Source: CAIVND01 sp035532075
GTDB lineage: Bacteria > Actinomycetota > Acidimicrobiia > Acidimicrobiales > Bog-793
NCBI GenBank assembly: GCA_035532075.1
Contig: DATKRV010000061.1
Span: forward strand, 1-31,987
Direction: 5' to 3'
DNA length: 31,987 nt
Translations under genes and position numbers: made by a program
In this document: one piece after another, positions 31,843 to 31,987 of the stretch
Position numbering within the stretch: the first letter of the stretch is position 1
How the letters are laid out: every line of letters begins with the position of its first letter
Notes under the pieces: model-generated
What the model was told of the DNA's origin: nothing
Database searches by the model: none
Seen by the model: the letters and a program-made list of their open reading frames with translations, nothing else

Positions 31843-31987
31843 ATGCCAAGCCGTGGTGGGGCGATGCACCTCTCGACTACACGTCGCCACTACAAGAACC
31901 GGGACGGTGTCGAACGGGTCTATGAGACCCACCTTCTGCGCCGGTCCGTGCGCATCGGCGCCAAGGTCAGAAACGAGACGCTTGCGA
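31843..31987 (+). CDS. IS1634-like transposase, N-terminal part (runs off right edge)
   Basis: From the ATG at 31843 the frame stays open to the window edge and contains MHLSTTRRHYKNRD, then VYETHLLRRSVR and KVRNETLA. This is the N-terminal pattern of a group of actinobacterial DDE transposases usually labelled IS1634 family (TTRRHY... LLRRSYR... GKVKxETLANLS). A second in-frame ATG at 31864, preceded by GGTGGGG, is an alternative start. The catalytic core is outside the window, so activity cannot be judged. The left terminal repeat of the element should lie between about 31740 and 31808 but cannot be defined without the other end. It abuts a truncated sigma-factor gene. Confidence 0.62.
   Translation, partial: MPSRGGAMHLSTTRRHYKNRDGVERVYETHLLRRSVRIGAKVRNETLA

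Noticed and set aside
1..31987. CRISPR arrays, tRNA, rRNA, prophage genes
   Set aside because: No regularly spaced repeats, cloverleaf-like segments, rRNA cores or phage structural genes were noticed anywhere in the window.

Overview
The window looks like chromosomal DNA from a free-living actinobacterium. The evidence is GC content in the high fifties by eye, frequent GTG and TTG starts, many ATGA stop/start overlaps, and actinobacterial-type iol gene variants. An acid-active type of secreted protease (sedolisin) and an FTR1 iron permease would fit an acidophilic, iron-handling lineage such as the Acidimicrobiia, but that placement is inference. No rRNA, tRNA or CRISPR array was recognised.

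Layout. 1-1141: a partial DMT/EamA exporter (-) divergent from a SRAP DNA-protein crosslink repair protein (+). 1222-4737: a large secreted S53 peptidase with a tail of TIG-like repeats (-). 4974-5900: an FTR1 iron permease (-) behind a promoter overlaid by a double palindromic operator. 6254-9048: an EctB-like aminotransferase overlapping an Orn/Lys/Arg-type decarboxylase (+), convergent with a class I glutamine amidotransferase (-). 9968-16677: a seven-gene minus-strand operon encoding a binding-protein-dependent ABC importer (binding protein, two permeases, ATPase), then GDPD, inositol-monophosphatase-family protein, GDPD. 17121-24012: a minus-strand iol block (aldolase, iolB, iolD, iolE, iolG) followed by a second IMPase. 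24366-29927: plus-strand glpD, iolC (with a C-terminal DUF2090-like domain) and iolA/mmsA. 30023-30817: an MgtC-family membrane protein (-). Right edge: an AT-richer patch with a C-terminal remnant of an ECF41-like sigma factor and the start of an IS1634-like transposase.

The main result is the 20-kb block 9968-29927. Read together, it is a candidate complete route for glycerophosphoinositol (the deacylated headgroup of phosphatidylinositol): ABC import, cytosolic cleavage by two GDPDs, dephosphorylation by two IMPase-family enzymes, oxidation of glycerol 3-phosphate by GlpD, and conversion of myo-inositol to DHAP, acetyl-CoA and CO2 by IolG-E-D-B-C-aldolase-A. There is no free-inositol permease, no glycerol kinase and no IolR-type regulator in the window. 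I know of no described bacterial operon dedicated to this substrate, but I could not search; the substrate is inferred from gene content.
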